Shown here piece by piece: positions 7,868 to 15,414 of a stretch of 42,612 nt of DNA (its first letter is position 1; each line of letters starts with the position of its first letter). Source of the stretch: Opitutia bacterium UBA7397 (GTDB lineage Bacteria > Verrucomicrobiota > Verrucomicrobiia > Opitutales > UBA953); contig DKND01000121.1 of assembly GCA_002470605.1 (NCBI GenBank), forward strand, positions 1-42,612. The letters run 5' to 3'. Position numbers and translations under genes: made by a program. The notes under the pieces were generated by a model that saw only the letters and a list, made by a program, of their open reading frames with translations, did no database searches and was not told where the DNA came from.

Positions 7868-8904
7868 GTGAACGACCTAAGAATCTGGTCGCACTCAGCG
7901 CGACGCATCGCACCGCGGGACTTGATGAGCGGGCCGCTTTCACGGTACCGTCCGGCGGGGCTGATATTTTTTATACGGCAGCGCGTGAAGCGGGTCTCCT
8001 TGAAGTAGTCCTGCTTGCCACCTGTAATCGACTGGAGGCTTATGCCGTCGGCGACGAAGCCGCGGCGCTTCATTTGCGCACGGCCTTGATGAAAGCCACG
8101 GGAGCTCCTACCGAGGCCCTAGATCAACACCTTCGTCCGTTGCCTGGCTTGCTGGCCGTCGAACATCTTTTCGGCGTCGTCTCCGGGCTTGATTCCCAGA
8201 TGGTCGGAGAAGTTGAAATCGCCGGCCAGGCGAAGGATGCCTATGCCGACGCTTTGGCGCGCGGCATGACGGGCCCGATTCTGAACCGCGTCTTCCAGCG
8301 CGCTTTTCAGGCGGGCGCTTGGGCGCGGACCCATACCGGCATCGCGCAAGGACAGGTCAGCCTGGGTAATGTCGCGGTCGACCTAGCGATGCGGGCGTTT
8401 GGTTCTCTAACCGAAGCGCGGGTCCTGATTTTGGGCACGGGTGATGTCGGCCGACAGGTCGTCCAAGCGCTCGTTTCTCGCGGCGCTTCACAGGTAGCGG
8501 TCGCATCGCGTACGTTCGAAAACGCCCGCTTACTGGCCGAGGAATTTTCAGGCTCGGCGATGACGTTGGCGGACGCCTTGAGACAAGCGCATGCGCACGA
8601 TGTCATCGTCGGATGTGCGACCGTCGAACGTGCCCTACTTGATTTCAATACGATGAGGGAGTTGACTGACCGGCGCCAAGGGCGACCCTTGTTGTTGGTC
8701 GATCTCGGCGTCCCGCGTAATTTCGATGCCGCCGGGCGGGCCTTGGCGGGCGTTTATCTGTGTGACCTTGACGATCTGGCTGGGGTGGCGAACGCCAACC
8801 TGAAGGCGCGCCTGGCGGAAGTCTCACGAGCACGCATAGCCTTGGCGGAAAAAGCGGCCCGCGCCTGGGGCGCCGCGAATCACTCCTTCAGCCCGGAGAC
8901 CTGA
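7864..8904 (+). CDS. hemA: Glutamyl-tRNA reductase, short form
   Basis: 346 residues; the first committed step of C5-pathway haem synthesis (glutamyl-tRNA to glutamate-1-semialdehyde, NADPH). The catalytic domain has LATCNRLE with the nucleophilic Cys at 54 and GLDSQMVGEVEIAGQ, followed by a Rossmann segment VLILGTGDVGRQVVQALVSRG and LLLVDLGVPRNFD. The protein ends about 20 residues into the spinal helix, without the C-terminal dimerisation domain of the roughly 420-residue E. coli enzyme. The stop is followed 5 bp later by the next gene, so this is not a local frameshift. The start ATG overlaps the upstream stop. The frame extends further upstream, but only inside the ccsA-like gene. Confidence 0.9.
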   Translation: MSERPKNLVALSATHRTAGLDERAAFTVPSGGADIFYTAAREAGLLEVVLLATCNRLEAYAVGDEAAALHLRTALMKATGAPTEALDQHLRPLPGLLAVEHLFGVVSGLDSQMVGEVEIAGQAKDAYADALARGMTGPILNRVFQRAFQAGAWARTHTGIAQGQVSLGNVAVDLAMRAFGSLTEARVLILGTGDVGRQVVQALVSRGASQVAVASRTFENARLLAEEFSGSAMTLADALRQAHAHDVIVGCATVERALLDFNTMRELTDRRQGRPLLLVDLGVPRNFDAAGRALAGVYLCDLDDLAGVANANLKARLAEVSRARIALAEKAARAWGAANHSFSPET

Positions 8905-8909
8905 TTTTT

Positions 8910-10292
8910 ATGAAACCCACCGTCCTGATCGTCGACGACGAGAAGCATTCACGCGAAGGTTTGCGGGCTGCCTTAGAAGATAAATACGAAACGTTCGTCG
9001 CTAAAGACGCCGCCGAGGCGATCCGCCTGATGCAGGACGTACCGCCGGATGCGGTCTTGACCGATTTACGGATGGCGGGCGAAGACGGCATGGCCGTGAT
9101 CGACCGGGCGCTGAAACTGGCCAATCAACCCGTGTGCATCATGATGACTGCCTACGGTGACGTGGATACGGCGGTGCAAGCGATGAGCCGCGGCGCCTAT
9201 TGGTTCATGCAGAAGCCGGTGGACTTGCGTCAGGTTGAAATCTTATTGGAGCGCGGCCTCAAGGCCCGCTCGACGGAAAAGGAAGTTGTCACGCTGAAGA
9301 CGCGATTAGACCGAAAGTTTTCGCTCGGCGAAGTCGTGGGTTCCTCCGCTTCGCTACAACGCGCGATCGAGCAAGTCCGCGCCGTGGCGCCATCCAACGC
9401 GACCGTGTTGCTTCTCGGCGATACCGGGACGGGCAAGGAGCTTTTTGCGCAGATGATTCATCAGGCCAGCAATCGTTCGAAGGGCCCTTTCATGGCGGTA
9501 CATTGCGCGGCGATTCCGGCGAACCTGTTAGAGAGTGAACTTTTCGGTCATGAAAAGGGAGCGTTCACCGGGGCGACGGAACGTCGCGTTGGACGCTTCG
9601 AATCGGCGGACGGTGGCACTTTGTTCTTGGATGAAATCGGCGAGATCGATGCGACGACCCAAGTTAAGCTACTCCGTTTCTTGGAGACGAGGGCGGTGGA
9701 GCGATTGGGTTCGCACCGGCCGATTGCCTTGGACCTCCGGCTGGTGTGCGCGACGAACCGCGACCTGAACCAAATGGTTAGAGAAGGTAAATTCCGCGAA
9801 GACTTGTATTATCGCCTCTCAGTCGTTCCGCTCCGCCTGCCATCGCTGCGCGAACGCCAAGACGACATCCCGCTGCTTTTGGCGCACTACCTCGCCCGTT
9901 TTGCCAAAGAGAACAATAGCGTGCCGGCCAAACTTTCATCTGAAGCGGAAGCGATTCTCGTTCATTATGGCTGGCCAGGGAATATTCGCGAGCTGCGGAA
10001 CGCCTGTGAAAACCTCGCCGTCTTGCGCGCAGGTAAGGTCGTGGCCGCCGCCGACCTAGATGCGCGTTTCTCCCAGCTCGAAACCCTGACCCGGTTTAAT
10101 TCATCGGTCGGGTCAGCCCCGGTTCTCGATCGCGAGCAGAACGAGAAACACCTTTTACGGCAGGCCTTGGCGACCGCCGGTCGAAATCGCACGCGCGCGG
10201 CCGAACTGATGGGAATTTCCCGTCGGACGTTACACCGCAAATTACTCCAATGGCCCGAATTGGATCCTGGGCCCGAAGTTCAGTCCGAATGA
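8910..10292 (+). CDS. Sigma-54-dependent response regulator (NtrC family)
   Basis: 460 residues in three domains. The receiver (1-120) has the acidic pair D9/D10, phosphoacceptor D52 and K102. The AAA+ domain has Walker A GDTGTGK at 170-176, the sigma-54 contact motif GAFTGA at 217-222 and a Walker B GGTLFLDEIG. A Fis-type helix-turn-helix (RTRAAELMGISRRTLHRKL) closes the protein. It should activate RpoN-dependent promoters when phosphorylated. No histidine kinase is adjacent, so the partner is elsewhere. It lies 5 bp after hemA and its stop overlaps the start of a PstS-like gene, which may be a target or functional partner. Confidence 0.93.
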   Translation: MKPTVLIVDDEKHSREGLRAALEDKYETFVAKDAAEAIRLMQDVPPDAVLTDLRMAGEDGMAVIDRALKLANQPVCIMMTAYGDVDTAVQAMSRGAYWFMQKPVDLRQVEILLERGLKARSTEKEVVTLKTRLDRKFSLGEVVGSSASLQRAIEQVRAVAPSNATVLLLGDTGTGKELFAQMIHQASNRSKGPFMAVHCAAIPANLLESELFGHEKGAFTGATERRVGRFESADGGTLFLDEIGEIDATTQVKLLRFLETRAVERLGSHRPIALDLRLVCATNRDLNQMVREGKFREDLYYRLSVVPLRLPSLRERQDDIPLLLAHYLARFAKENNSVPAKLSSEAEAILVHYGWPGNIRELRNACENLAVLRAGKVVAAADLDARFSQLETLTRFNSSVGSAPVLDREQNEKHLLRQALATAGRNRTRAAELMGISRRTLHRKLLQWPELDPGPEVQSE

Positions 10293-11155
10293 TATCAGTA
10301 TTTCGCGCAGTTTTATTTCTCACGACCGCCGGGACGGTCTTAGCCACTGATTTTGTCGGCTCCGACGTCGTGTCTCGGGCGTTGACCGAAGGTATTAATG
10401 AATCATCCCACAAGGCGGCGGCAGCTGACTTTGCGGGCAGTTTGCCAGGTGCTAAAGCTTTGGCCGAAGGGAAAGCGTCCGCCGCGATTTTATTTCAAAG
10501 ACCTGGTGAACCCGCGCCCAAGGCTTCGGGTAATTTGAAGCTACTGGAATTTCCCATCGCGAACGCCGCGGTGATTGTCGGCGTCCATCGGTCTAATCCC
10601 ATCGACCACATCGACCTTGCTTCCCTCAATGGCGTCTTCGCGAACGATCCGCGCTTACGTATGATTAATTGGAATGACGTCCCGGGGGTGACCCGTTCGG
10701 AATTGATCACCCCAGGAGTTTGTTCGCCCGAGAATTCTTTCGTGCGAGAGCTCTTCCAGGGTATGGTTCTAAACGGAGGAAGTTTCCGGCCCGATGTCCG
10801 CCTGAACATTTCCGTTGAATTAGCGGCCGATCTGGTCGCGTCACGCTCCAGCGCTTTGCAGCTAATGCCTCAGACTCCCTTAGGTTCGGTGGGGCGCGTC
10901 TTGCAGGTTGCAGACGGACGTCCGGGAAGTTCGACGACGGCGTATTCGCCCGACGAGATGAATATTTATAACGGCGACTACCCTCTCCGCCTGCCGTTGA
11001 TTCTCTTTGTTCGGCAGGATAAGTTCGAAGAACTGAAGCCGGTGATAAGGTGGCTCTTGTCCGACGTGGCGGCAAGCCGGCTCGAAAAAGACGGGCTCCA
11101 CCCTACTCCTAAGCCTATCCGCGACCGTTTTGCCCAAAGGCTTGACACCCGCTAG
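10289..11155 (+). CDS. PstS-like phosphate-type substrate-binding protein
   Basis: 288 residues from the ATG at 10289, which overlaps the regulator's stop (ATGA) and begins a good signal peptide (MISVFRAVLFLTTAGTVLA). The body, with FPIANAAVIVGVHRSNP, DLASLNGVFANDPR...W and a late LPLILFVRQDKFEELKPVIRWLLS, follows the PBP-like fold of PstS-type phosphate-binding proteins. The usual S-G-T phosphate loop is replaced by SPENSFVREL, so the ligand may differ. No pst permease or ATPase genes are adjacent. phoR and phoB lie just beyond the tRNA on the other strand, which suggests, but does not prove, a phosphate connection. Another anion-binding or sensor role is possible. Confidence 0.7.
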   Translation: MISVFRAVLFLTTAGTVLATDFVGSDVVSRALTEGINESSHKAAAADFAGSLPGAKALAEGKASAAILFQRPGEPAPKASGNLKLLEFPIANAAVIVGVHRSNPIDHIDLASLNGVFANDPRLRMINWNDVPGVTRSELITPGVCSPENSFVRELFQGMVLNGGSFRPDVRLNISVELAADLVASRSSALQLMPQTPLGSVGRVLQVADGRPGSSTTAYSPDEMNIYNGDYPLRLPLILFVRQDKFEELKPVIRWLLSDVAASRLEKDGLHPTPKPIRDRFAQRLDTR

Positions 11156-11181
11156 GGCGTTTGGTCTGCTTTCCTCCGAGT

Positions 11182-11256
11182 GCGCGTGTAGCTCAATGGT
11201 AGAGTACCACCTTGCCAAGGTGGCTGTTGCTGGTTCAAGTCCAGTCGCGCGCTCCA
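11182..11256 (+). tRNA. tRNA-Gly (GCC anticodon)
   Basis: 75 nt including an encoded CCA. The acceptor stem GCGCGTG pairs with CGCGCGC, with one G-U pair. The D arm is GCTC-AATGGTA-GAGT. The anticodon stem CCACC/GGTGG holds the loop TTGCCAA, with GCC at 11214-11216. The T stem GCTGG/CCAGT holds TTCAAGT. The discriminator is T. It is transcribed with the plus strand and followed by a strong terminator. Confidence 0.96.
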
Positions 11257-11271
11257 CTTTAATGAGGGAGC

Positions 11272-11300
11272 AAAAACCCGCCGAACACCGGCGGGTTTTT
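11272..11300 (+). terminator. Bidirectional Rho-independent terminator (tRNA-Gly / phoR)
   Basis: An 11-bp perfect stem AAAAACCCGCC / GGCGGGTTTTT with a 7-nt loop. T runs follow on either strand, so it can end the plus-strand tRNA transcript and the minus-strand phoBR transcript, whose last stop is at 11314. Confidence 0.92.
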
Positions 11301-11313
11301 CATGGGGCAGTCT

Positions 11314-12558
11314 CTAGGCTACTCCCGGGAAGGTAACCGTGACCTTTAGGCCCCTGGGGCGAGCTGGCTCAGCAGTGGCGGACCCCCCATGAAGTTCAGC
11401 TACCTGCCTTACGATGCTCAGCCCGAGTCCGCTGCCGCCGGCTTGCCGAGATTTATCAGTGCGGTAAAAGCGATCAAAGAGCCGTGGTAAGTCCGCTCCG
11501 GGGACTCCTCCCCCGTTATCTTCGACGCAAAGCTCGACCCCCTTGGGGAGGTTGGCGGTTGAAATACGGATGAGCGTCACCCCGGCTGCATGGGCAAGGG
11601 CGTTGTCTATTAAATTTTGGACCAAGCGGTGCGCCTGGACAGGATCGGCCGGCGATGCTTCGTCCGCATTTAAGGAAAGCTCGAGAATTACCCCGGCGGC
11701 GCGGACTCGGGCATCATAGGCGTCGACCACTTCCCGGATGGCACGGTGGAGCGCACCGGCTTCGCGCTGGACGCTTTGGGCTGATTCAAGGCTCGCGAGC
11801 GCGAGCAGACCTTCGACGAGCCCTTGGAGACGGCCCACGGAACTGACGATTTTTTGGACAAACCTTCCACGGTCCGCGACCGACATCGTGTCATGGTCAT
11901 CAGCTAAGGTTTCGGCATACCCACGCAAGATCGTCACGGGAGTCCGCAGGTCATGGGAGACATTGGTGATGAAGTCCCGCTCCATGGCTTGAAGCCGTTT
12001 GAGGGCCGTGACATCCGCCAAGACGAAGATGGCCGCATCTTCGCCAAAGCCTTCCGGATCGGTGAGGGCCCCGGCAGCTTGGATCCAGACGTCTGCCAAG
12101 GGCGCGCGATTAAGCAAGATCGTCGAACGTCCCCCGCCCTCTTGGCGGACGCGCTGCACGAGTTCGATGAAGTCGGCGCTTTTTACTAATGGCACGATGG
12201 AGCCCCAGCCGGATTTTTCTGGCAGACCGAAGAGCGTGATCGCCGCCGGGTTAGCTAGCCGTAAGCGATCTTGTGCGTCGACGACGAGGACTGCGTCCGT
12301 GAGCGGTGCCAGCAAGGCTTCGATACGACGGGCGGCGGCCGCGCGGATTTCGCTTTCCGTGAGCGCGCGACTTTCGATCGAGAGAAATAATTCGTTCAAT
12401 TTCAGAGCCGAAGCCAAGTACCCGGTCGGACGATCGGTGGCATCCCCGCGGAGTAAGGCGCGACGTGCCCAGCGGATCGAGCGATTGATTTCGGCGACGC
12501 ACCATGCGGTGGCAACCGTTAGCGCGATGAGCAGAATCCACGGAAGCCAAGTCATCAT
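11314..12558 (-). CDS. phoR: Sensor histidine kinase, PhoR type
   Basis: 414 residues. One N-terminal membrane segment (about 3-22) is followed by a short linker, a PAS-like domain (about 75-190, DAVLVVDAQDRLRLANPAA), a HisKA domain with S201-H202-DLRTP, and an HATPase with NLIDNAL, DNGGGVP and GSGLGLSI. The single-anchor, PAS-containing layout and the adjacent phoB match PhoR, the phosphate-starvation sensor kinase. It lies 48 bp downstream of phoB in the same direction. The start is one of two successive ATGs (12558 or 12555). Another OmpR-family partner role is possible, since the signal is not visible in sequence. Confidence 0.85.
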   Translation of the reverse strand: MMTWLPWILLIALTVATAWCVAEINRSIRWARRALLRGDATDRPTGYLASALKLNELFLSIESRALTESEIRAAAARRIEALLAPLTDAVLVVDAQDRLRLANPAAITLFGLPEKSGWGSIVPLVKSADFIELVQRVRQEGGGRSTILLNRAPLADVWIQAAGALTDPEGFGEDAAIFVLADVTALKRLQAMERDFITNVSHDLRTPVTILRGYAETLADDHDTMSVADRGRFVQKIVSSVGRLQGLVEGLLALASLESAQSVQREAGALHRAIREVVDAYDARVRAAGVILELSLNADEASPADPVQAHRLVQNLIDNALAHAAGVTLIRISTANLPKGVELCVEDNGGGVPGADLPRLFDRFYRTDKSRQAGGSGLGLSIVRQVAELHGGSATAEPARPRGLKVTVTFPGVA

Positions 12559-12606
12559 CGCCTATGAAGATGGCAAAGTCGGCGGAACGCGCGAGAGCAA
12601 AGCCGA

Positions 12607-13302
12607 CTAACCTGCGACGCGGTAACCTACCCCGCGGACGGTTTCGATAACATCTCCAGCAGGGCCTAATTTTTCGCGCAGGCGCCGGACGTGCGTATCA
12701 ACCGTCCGGGTTTCGAGGTCAGGAGAATAATTCCAAACATCCGCCAGCAACTCTTCGCGAGACTGCACGCGCCCTTTCCGTTCCAGCATCAGGCGCAGTA
12801 ATTTGAATTCCGTCGCAGTGAGTTCTACGGCTTTGCCTTGGGCTGAGACTTCATGCCGTTCGATATCGAGAAGTAGCGCACCGGCCGCGAGGCGCGTCGA
12901 GGGTTTGGCCGCCGCCGATTTAGCACGGCGTAAAAGGGCTTGGGCGCGCAGCATCAATTCACGGACGTCAAATGGCTTGCTGACGTAATCGTCGGCTCCG
13001 GACTCGAGGCCTTTTACCTTGTCCGCCGTTTCGGTTTTCGCCGTGAGGAAGATCACGGGGGTGTCTTGCAGGAGAGCGTCCGCTCGCACCATGCGCAGCA
13101 GCTGGACGCCCGTGAGTTCGGGCATCATGACGTCCAAGATGATAAGGTCGGGGCGAAAATCTCTGGCGAGGCCGATGGCCCGTAGTGGATCATTGAGCGT
13201 GCGAACGGCATACCCGGCCTGGCGGAATTTATAGTCCAAGAGCTCCGTGACGTCGGACTCGTCGTCGACAATGAGGATACGTTTGAGATGTTCGGCGTCC
13301 AT
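12607..13302 (-). CDS. phoB: OmpR/PhoB-family response regulator
   Basis: 231 residues from ATG at 13302 (a GTG at 13314 is also in frame). The receiver has D13/D14 and phosphoacceptor D57. The winged-helix DNA-binding domain ends with VWNYSPDLETRTVDTHVRRLREKLG and a TVRGVGYR tail, typical of PhoB. It would bind direct-repeat Pho boxes once phosphorylated by PhoR, whose gene follows in the same operon. The region upstream is the AT-rich gap holding a parS site, so its promoter lies there or in mnmG read-through. No clear Pho box was found upstream. Confidence 0.88.
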   Translation of the reverse strand: MDAEHLKRILIVDDESDVTELLDYKFRQAGYAVRTLNDPLRAIGLARDFRPDLIILDVMMPELTGVQLLRMVRADALLQDTPVIFLTAKTETADKVKGLESGADDYVSKPFDVRELMLRAQALLRRAKSAAAKPSTRLAAGALLLDIERHEVSAQGKAVELTATEFKLLRLMLERKGRVQSREELLADVWNYSPDLETRTVDTHVRRLREKLGPAGDVIETVRGVGYRVAG

Positions 13303-13391
13303 GGGTGATTGCACACCTACTCAAACCTCTAACTGGTCTGAGCGCCAGAGTTAGGTGACAATTGAAACGGCTGCGTTAAAAAGAGACAAAT

Positions 13392-13428
13392 ATTACATAA
13401 AAACTTGTTAATCATTGGTTTATGTAAT
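13392..13428. repeat. AT-rich inverted repeat with ATGTAAT units
   Basis: A perfect 10-bp inverted repeat, ATTACATAAA at 13392-13401 and TTTATGTAAT at 13419-13428, with 17 bp between the arms. The half-site ATGTAATC recurs in direct orientation at 13422-13429 and 13457-13464, exactly 35 bp apart. The gap lies between mnmG and phoB, beside a parS site. It could be a protein-binding site, an AT-rich hairpin downstream of mnmG, or part of the phoB promoter. Confidence 0.5.
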
Positions 13429-13475
13429 CACGAAACCTATTTGTAACCCTTGCTTGATGTAATCTTCACATTGCC

Positions 13476-13491
13476 TGTTCCACGTGGAACA
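13476..13491. other. parS centromere site (intergenic)
   Basis: TGTTCCACGTGGAACA, a perfect 16-bp palindrome matching the widely conserved chromosomal parS (ParB binding site). It lies between mnmG and phoB. parS sites normally cluster near oriC. parA and parB are not in this window. Confidence 0.9.
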
Positions 13492-13506
13492 GACTCCCCT
13501 GCCCCC

Positions 13507-15390
13507 TTATTTTTTAGCCCTAAAAAGAACCATCAGCAGCGAGATATCCGATGGATTTACCCCGCTGATGCGGCTGGCTTGGCCTAAGGTTTGAGGCTGG
13601 ATGGCATGAAGCTTCTGCCGACCTTCGAGGCGAATGCCGTAGGCTTTCATGAAATCAAACCCGGCTGGGACTTTAAAGGCTTCAAGATCATGCAGTTTGC
13701 GGACGGATCGCAGCTCGCGCTCTAAATAGCCCTTATACTTAACCCGATACATGGCTTCGGCTTGGACTTCTGGGGTTTCGGCCAGGAATGTTGGAGGCAA
13801 ATCCTTAGGAGTTGTTTCCCATTGTTTTCTGATTACGTCCCCAGCGATACCTCCCGGAATCGTAACTTTCTCTAAATATTCGACCCAATGGTTAACCTGG
13901 GCGGCCTTGGCTTCGATCCGGGCTAAGCGATCGGCTGGAACCAAGCCAAATTCCGCGGCCTTAGCCTTGAGACGAATCTCAGCGCTGCCATGGTTGAATA
14001 AAAGTCGGTATTCTGCGCGGCTGGTGAACATTCGATAAGGCTCTTGGGTGCCTTTGGAGACTAAATCATCAATGAGAACCCCAATGTAGGCCTCATCTCG
14101 ACCAATTACCATCGGCGTCAGTCCCTTAACTTTACACGCGGCATTGACTCCGGCTACCAATCCTTGGGCGGCGGCTTCTTCGTAGCCTGAGGTGCCGTTG
14201 ATCTGCCCAGCAAAGAATAAGCTTTCGACTTTTTTGGATTCTAAGGTCGGGTAGAGCTGGGTGGGGGGCGAGAAGTCATATTCAACCGCATAGGCCGGCC
14301 GCAGCATGACAGCTTTTTCCAGTCCGGCGATGGAGCTGAGCATCTTTAACTGAACCTCAAAGGGCAGGGAGGTTGAAAGACCATTAATATACCATTCGTC
14401 GGTATTTCGGCCTTCAGGCTCCAGGTAGAGCTTATGGGAGTCCTTATCACTAAATTTAACAAACTTGTCCTCGATGGACGGGCAGTAGCGCGGACCAACC
14501 CCGCTTATTTCTCCACCGTAAAGAGGGGAGAGGTGTAGGTTCTCTTGAACGATTTTGCCAGTCGAGCCCGTCGCTTCAGTCATCCAGCATGATACCTGAT
14601 CGGAGCCGGGCGTCCACCCCGGGAGCCGTTCTCCGCGTTGTTCCACGTGGAACAAGTCATGCTGCTGACGGGTGTCATGAAAGGCAAAAAGGGTGGGGGA
14701 GACGTCCCCGGCTTGTTCCTCGCATTTCGAAAAATCAATCGATGAACCGAGGATGCGCGGAGGCGTTCCGGTCTTGAGGCGTTGTAGCTCAATACCTGCT
14801 TCTAAGAAACTGCTGGACAACGACTTAGCACTAAAATCTCCCAACCTTCCCCCCTCAGTTTTATTGGCTCCAATGTGCATCAGGCCGCGCAAGAAAGTGC
14901 CCGTCGTGACCACGACTGTTTTGGCATGGAAATCGAGGTCCAGATTGGTCCGAACGCCAACGACCGTCCCTGAGACGAAGATCAGTCCCGTGACCTGGGC
15001 TTGAAAGATGGTGAGCCCGGGTTGGAGTTCACAGAGATGCTTCATCCGGAATTGATAGGCCTTCTTATCACACTGGGCTCTGGGGGCTTGAACGGCTGGA
15101 CCTTTTGAGGAGTTAAGGAGGCGGAATTGGATTCCGGTCACATCGGCCGTCAGGCCCATTTCGCCCCCGAGGGCATCGATCTCTCGGACAATATGGCCCT
15201 TGGCCTGGCCCCCGATGGCTGGGTTGCAGCTCATTTGGGCGATGGTATCGACGTTGCCGGTCAGGAGCAGGACGTCCACGCCCATGCGGGCGGCCGCGAG
15301 GGCGGCTTCCACGCCGGCATGGCCAGCCCCGCAGACGATGACATCATAGGGGCGCGCAGGCCCCAGGCGTATTTCTTTGTGCGGTCGCAT
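13507..15390 (-). CDS. mnmG: tRNA uridine-5-carboxymethylaminomethyl modification enzyme MnmG (GidA)
   Basis: 627 residues, normal length. With MnmE it installs the cmnm5 group on the wobble uridine of certain tRNAs. The N-terminal FAD motif GAGHAGVEAALAAARMG, the conserved MSCNPAIGG, GPRYCPSIEDK with the catalytic-region Cys, and the C-terminal helical domain (QTLGQASRISGVNPSDISLLM) are all present. SD GGAGG lies 8 nt before the ATG. It follows mnmE by 24 bp. Residues 245-253 (DLFHVEQRG) are encoded by a perfect parS palindrome inside a short stretch that seems absent from E. coli MnmG. mnmG often borders bacterial origins, consistent with the DnaA-box region some 9 kb away. Confidence 0.96.
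   Translation of the reverse strand: MRPHKEIRLGPARPYDVIVCGAGHAGVEAALAAARMGVDVLLLTGNVDTIAQMSCNPAIGGQAKGHIVREIDALGGEMGLTADVTGIQFRLLNSSKGPAVQAPRAQCDKKAYQFRMKHLCELQPGLTIFQAQVTGLIFVSGTVVGVRTNLDLDFHAKTVVVTTGTFLRGLMHIGANKTEGGRLGDFSAKSLSSSFLEAGIELQRLKTGTPPRILGSSIDFSKCEEQAGDVSPTLFAFHDTRQQHDLFHVEQRGERLPGWTPGSDQVSCWMTEATGSTGKIVQENLHLSPLYGGEISGVGPRYCPSIEDKFVKFSDKDSHKLYLEPEGRNTDEWYINGLSTSLPFEVQLKMLSSIAGLEKAVMLRPAYAVEYDFSPPTQLYPTLESKKVESLFFAGQINGTSGYEEAAAQGLVAGVNAACKVKGLTPMVIGRDEAYIGVLIDDLVSKGTQEPYRMFTSRAEYRLLFNHGSAEIRLKAKAAEFGLVPADRLARIEAKAAQVNHWVEYLEKVTIPGGIAGDVIRKQWETTPKDLPPTFLAETPEVQAEAMYRVKYKGYLERELRSVRKLHDLEAFKVPAGFDFMKAYGIRLEGRQKLHAIQPQTLGQASRISGVNPSDISLLMVLFRAKK
14639..14654. other. parS centromere site within mnmG
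   Basis: Second perfect copy of TGTTCCACGTGGAACA, inside mnmG, encoding Phe-His-Val-Glu-Gln at residues 247-251. It is identical in sequence to the intergenic site 1.16 kb away. A perfect 16-bp match in coding DNA is very unlikely by chance. Confidence 0.9.
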
Positions 15391-15414
15391 AAGCTTCCCT
15401 CCGGGAGGAGAGAA

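Noticed and set aside
8880..8912. Possible frameshift truncating hemA
   Set aside because: The next gene starts 5 bp after the stop with its own conserved N-terminus, leaving no room for the missing domain.
13303..13380. Pho box upstream of phoB
   Set aside because: A TGTCAC-like hexamer is present, but no second 7-bp repeat at the required 11-bp spacing.
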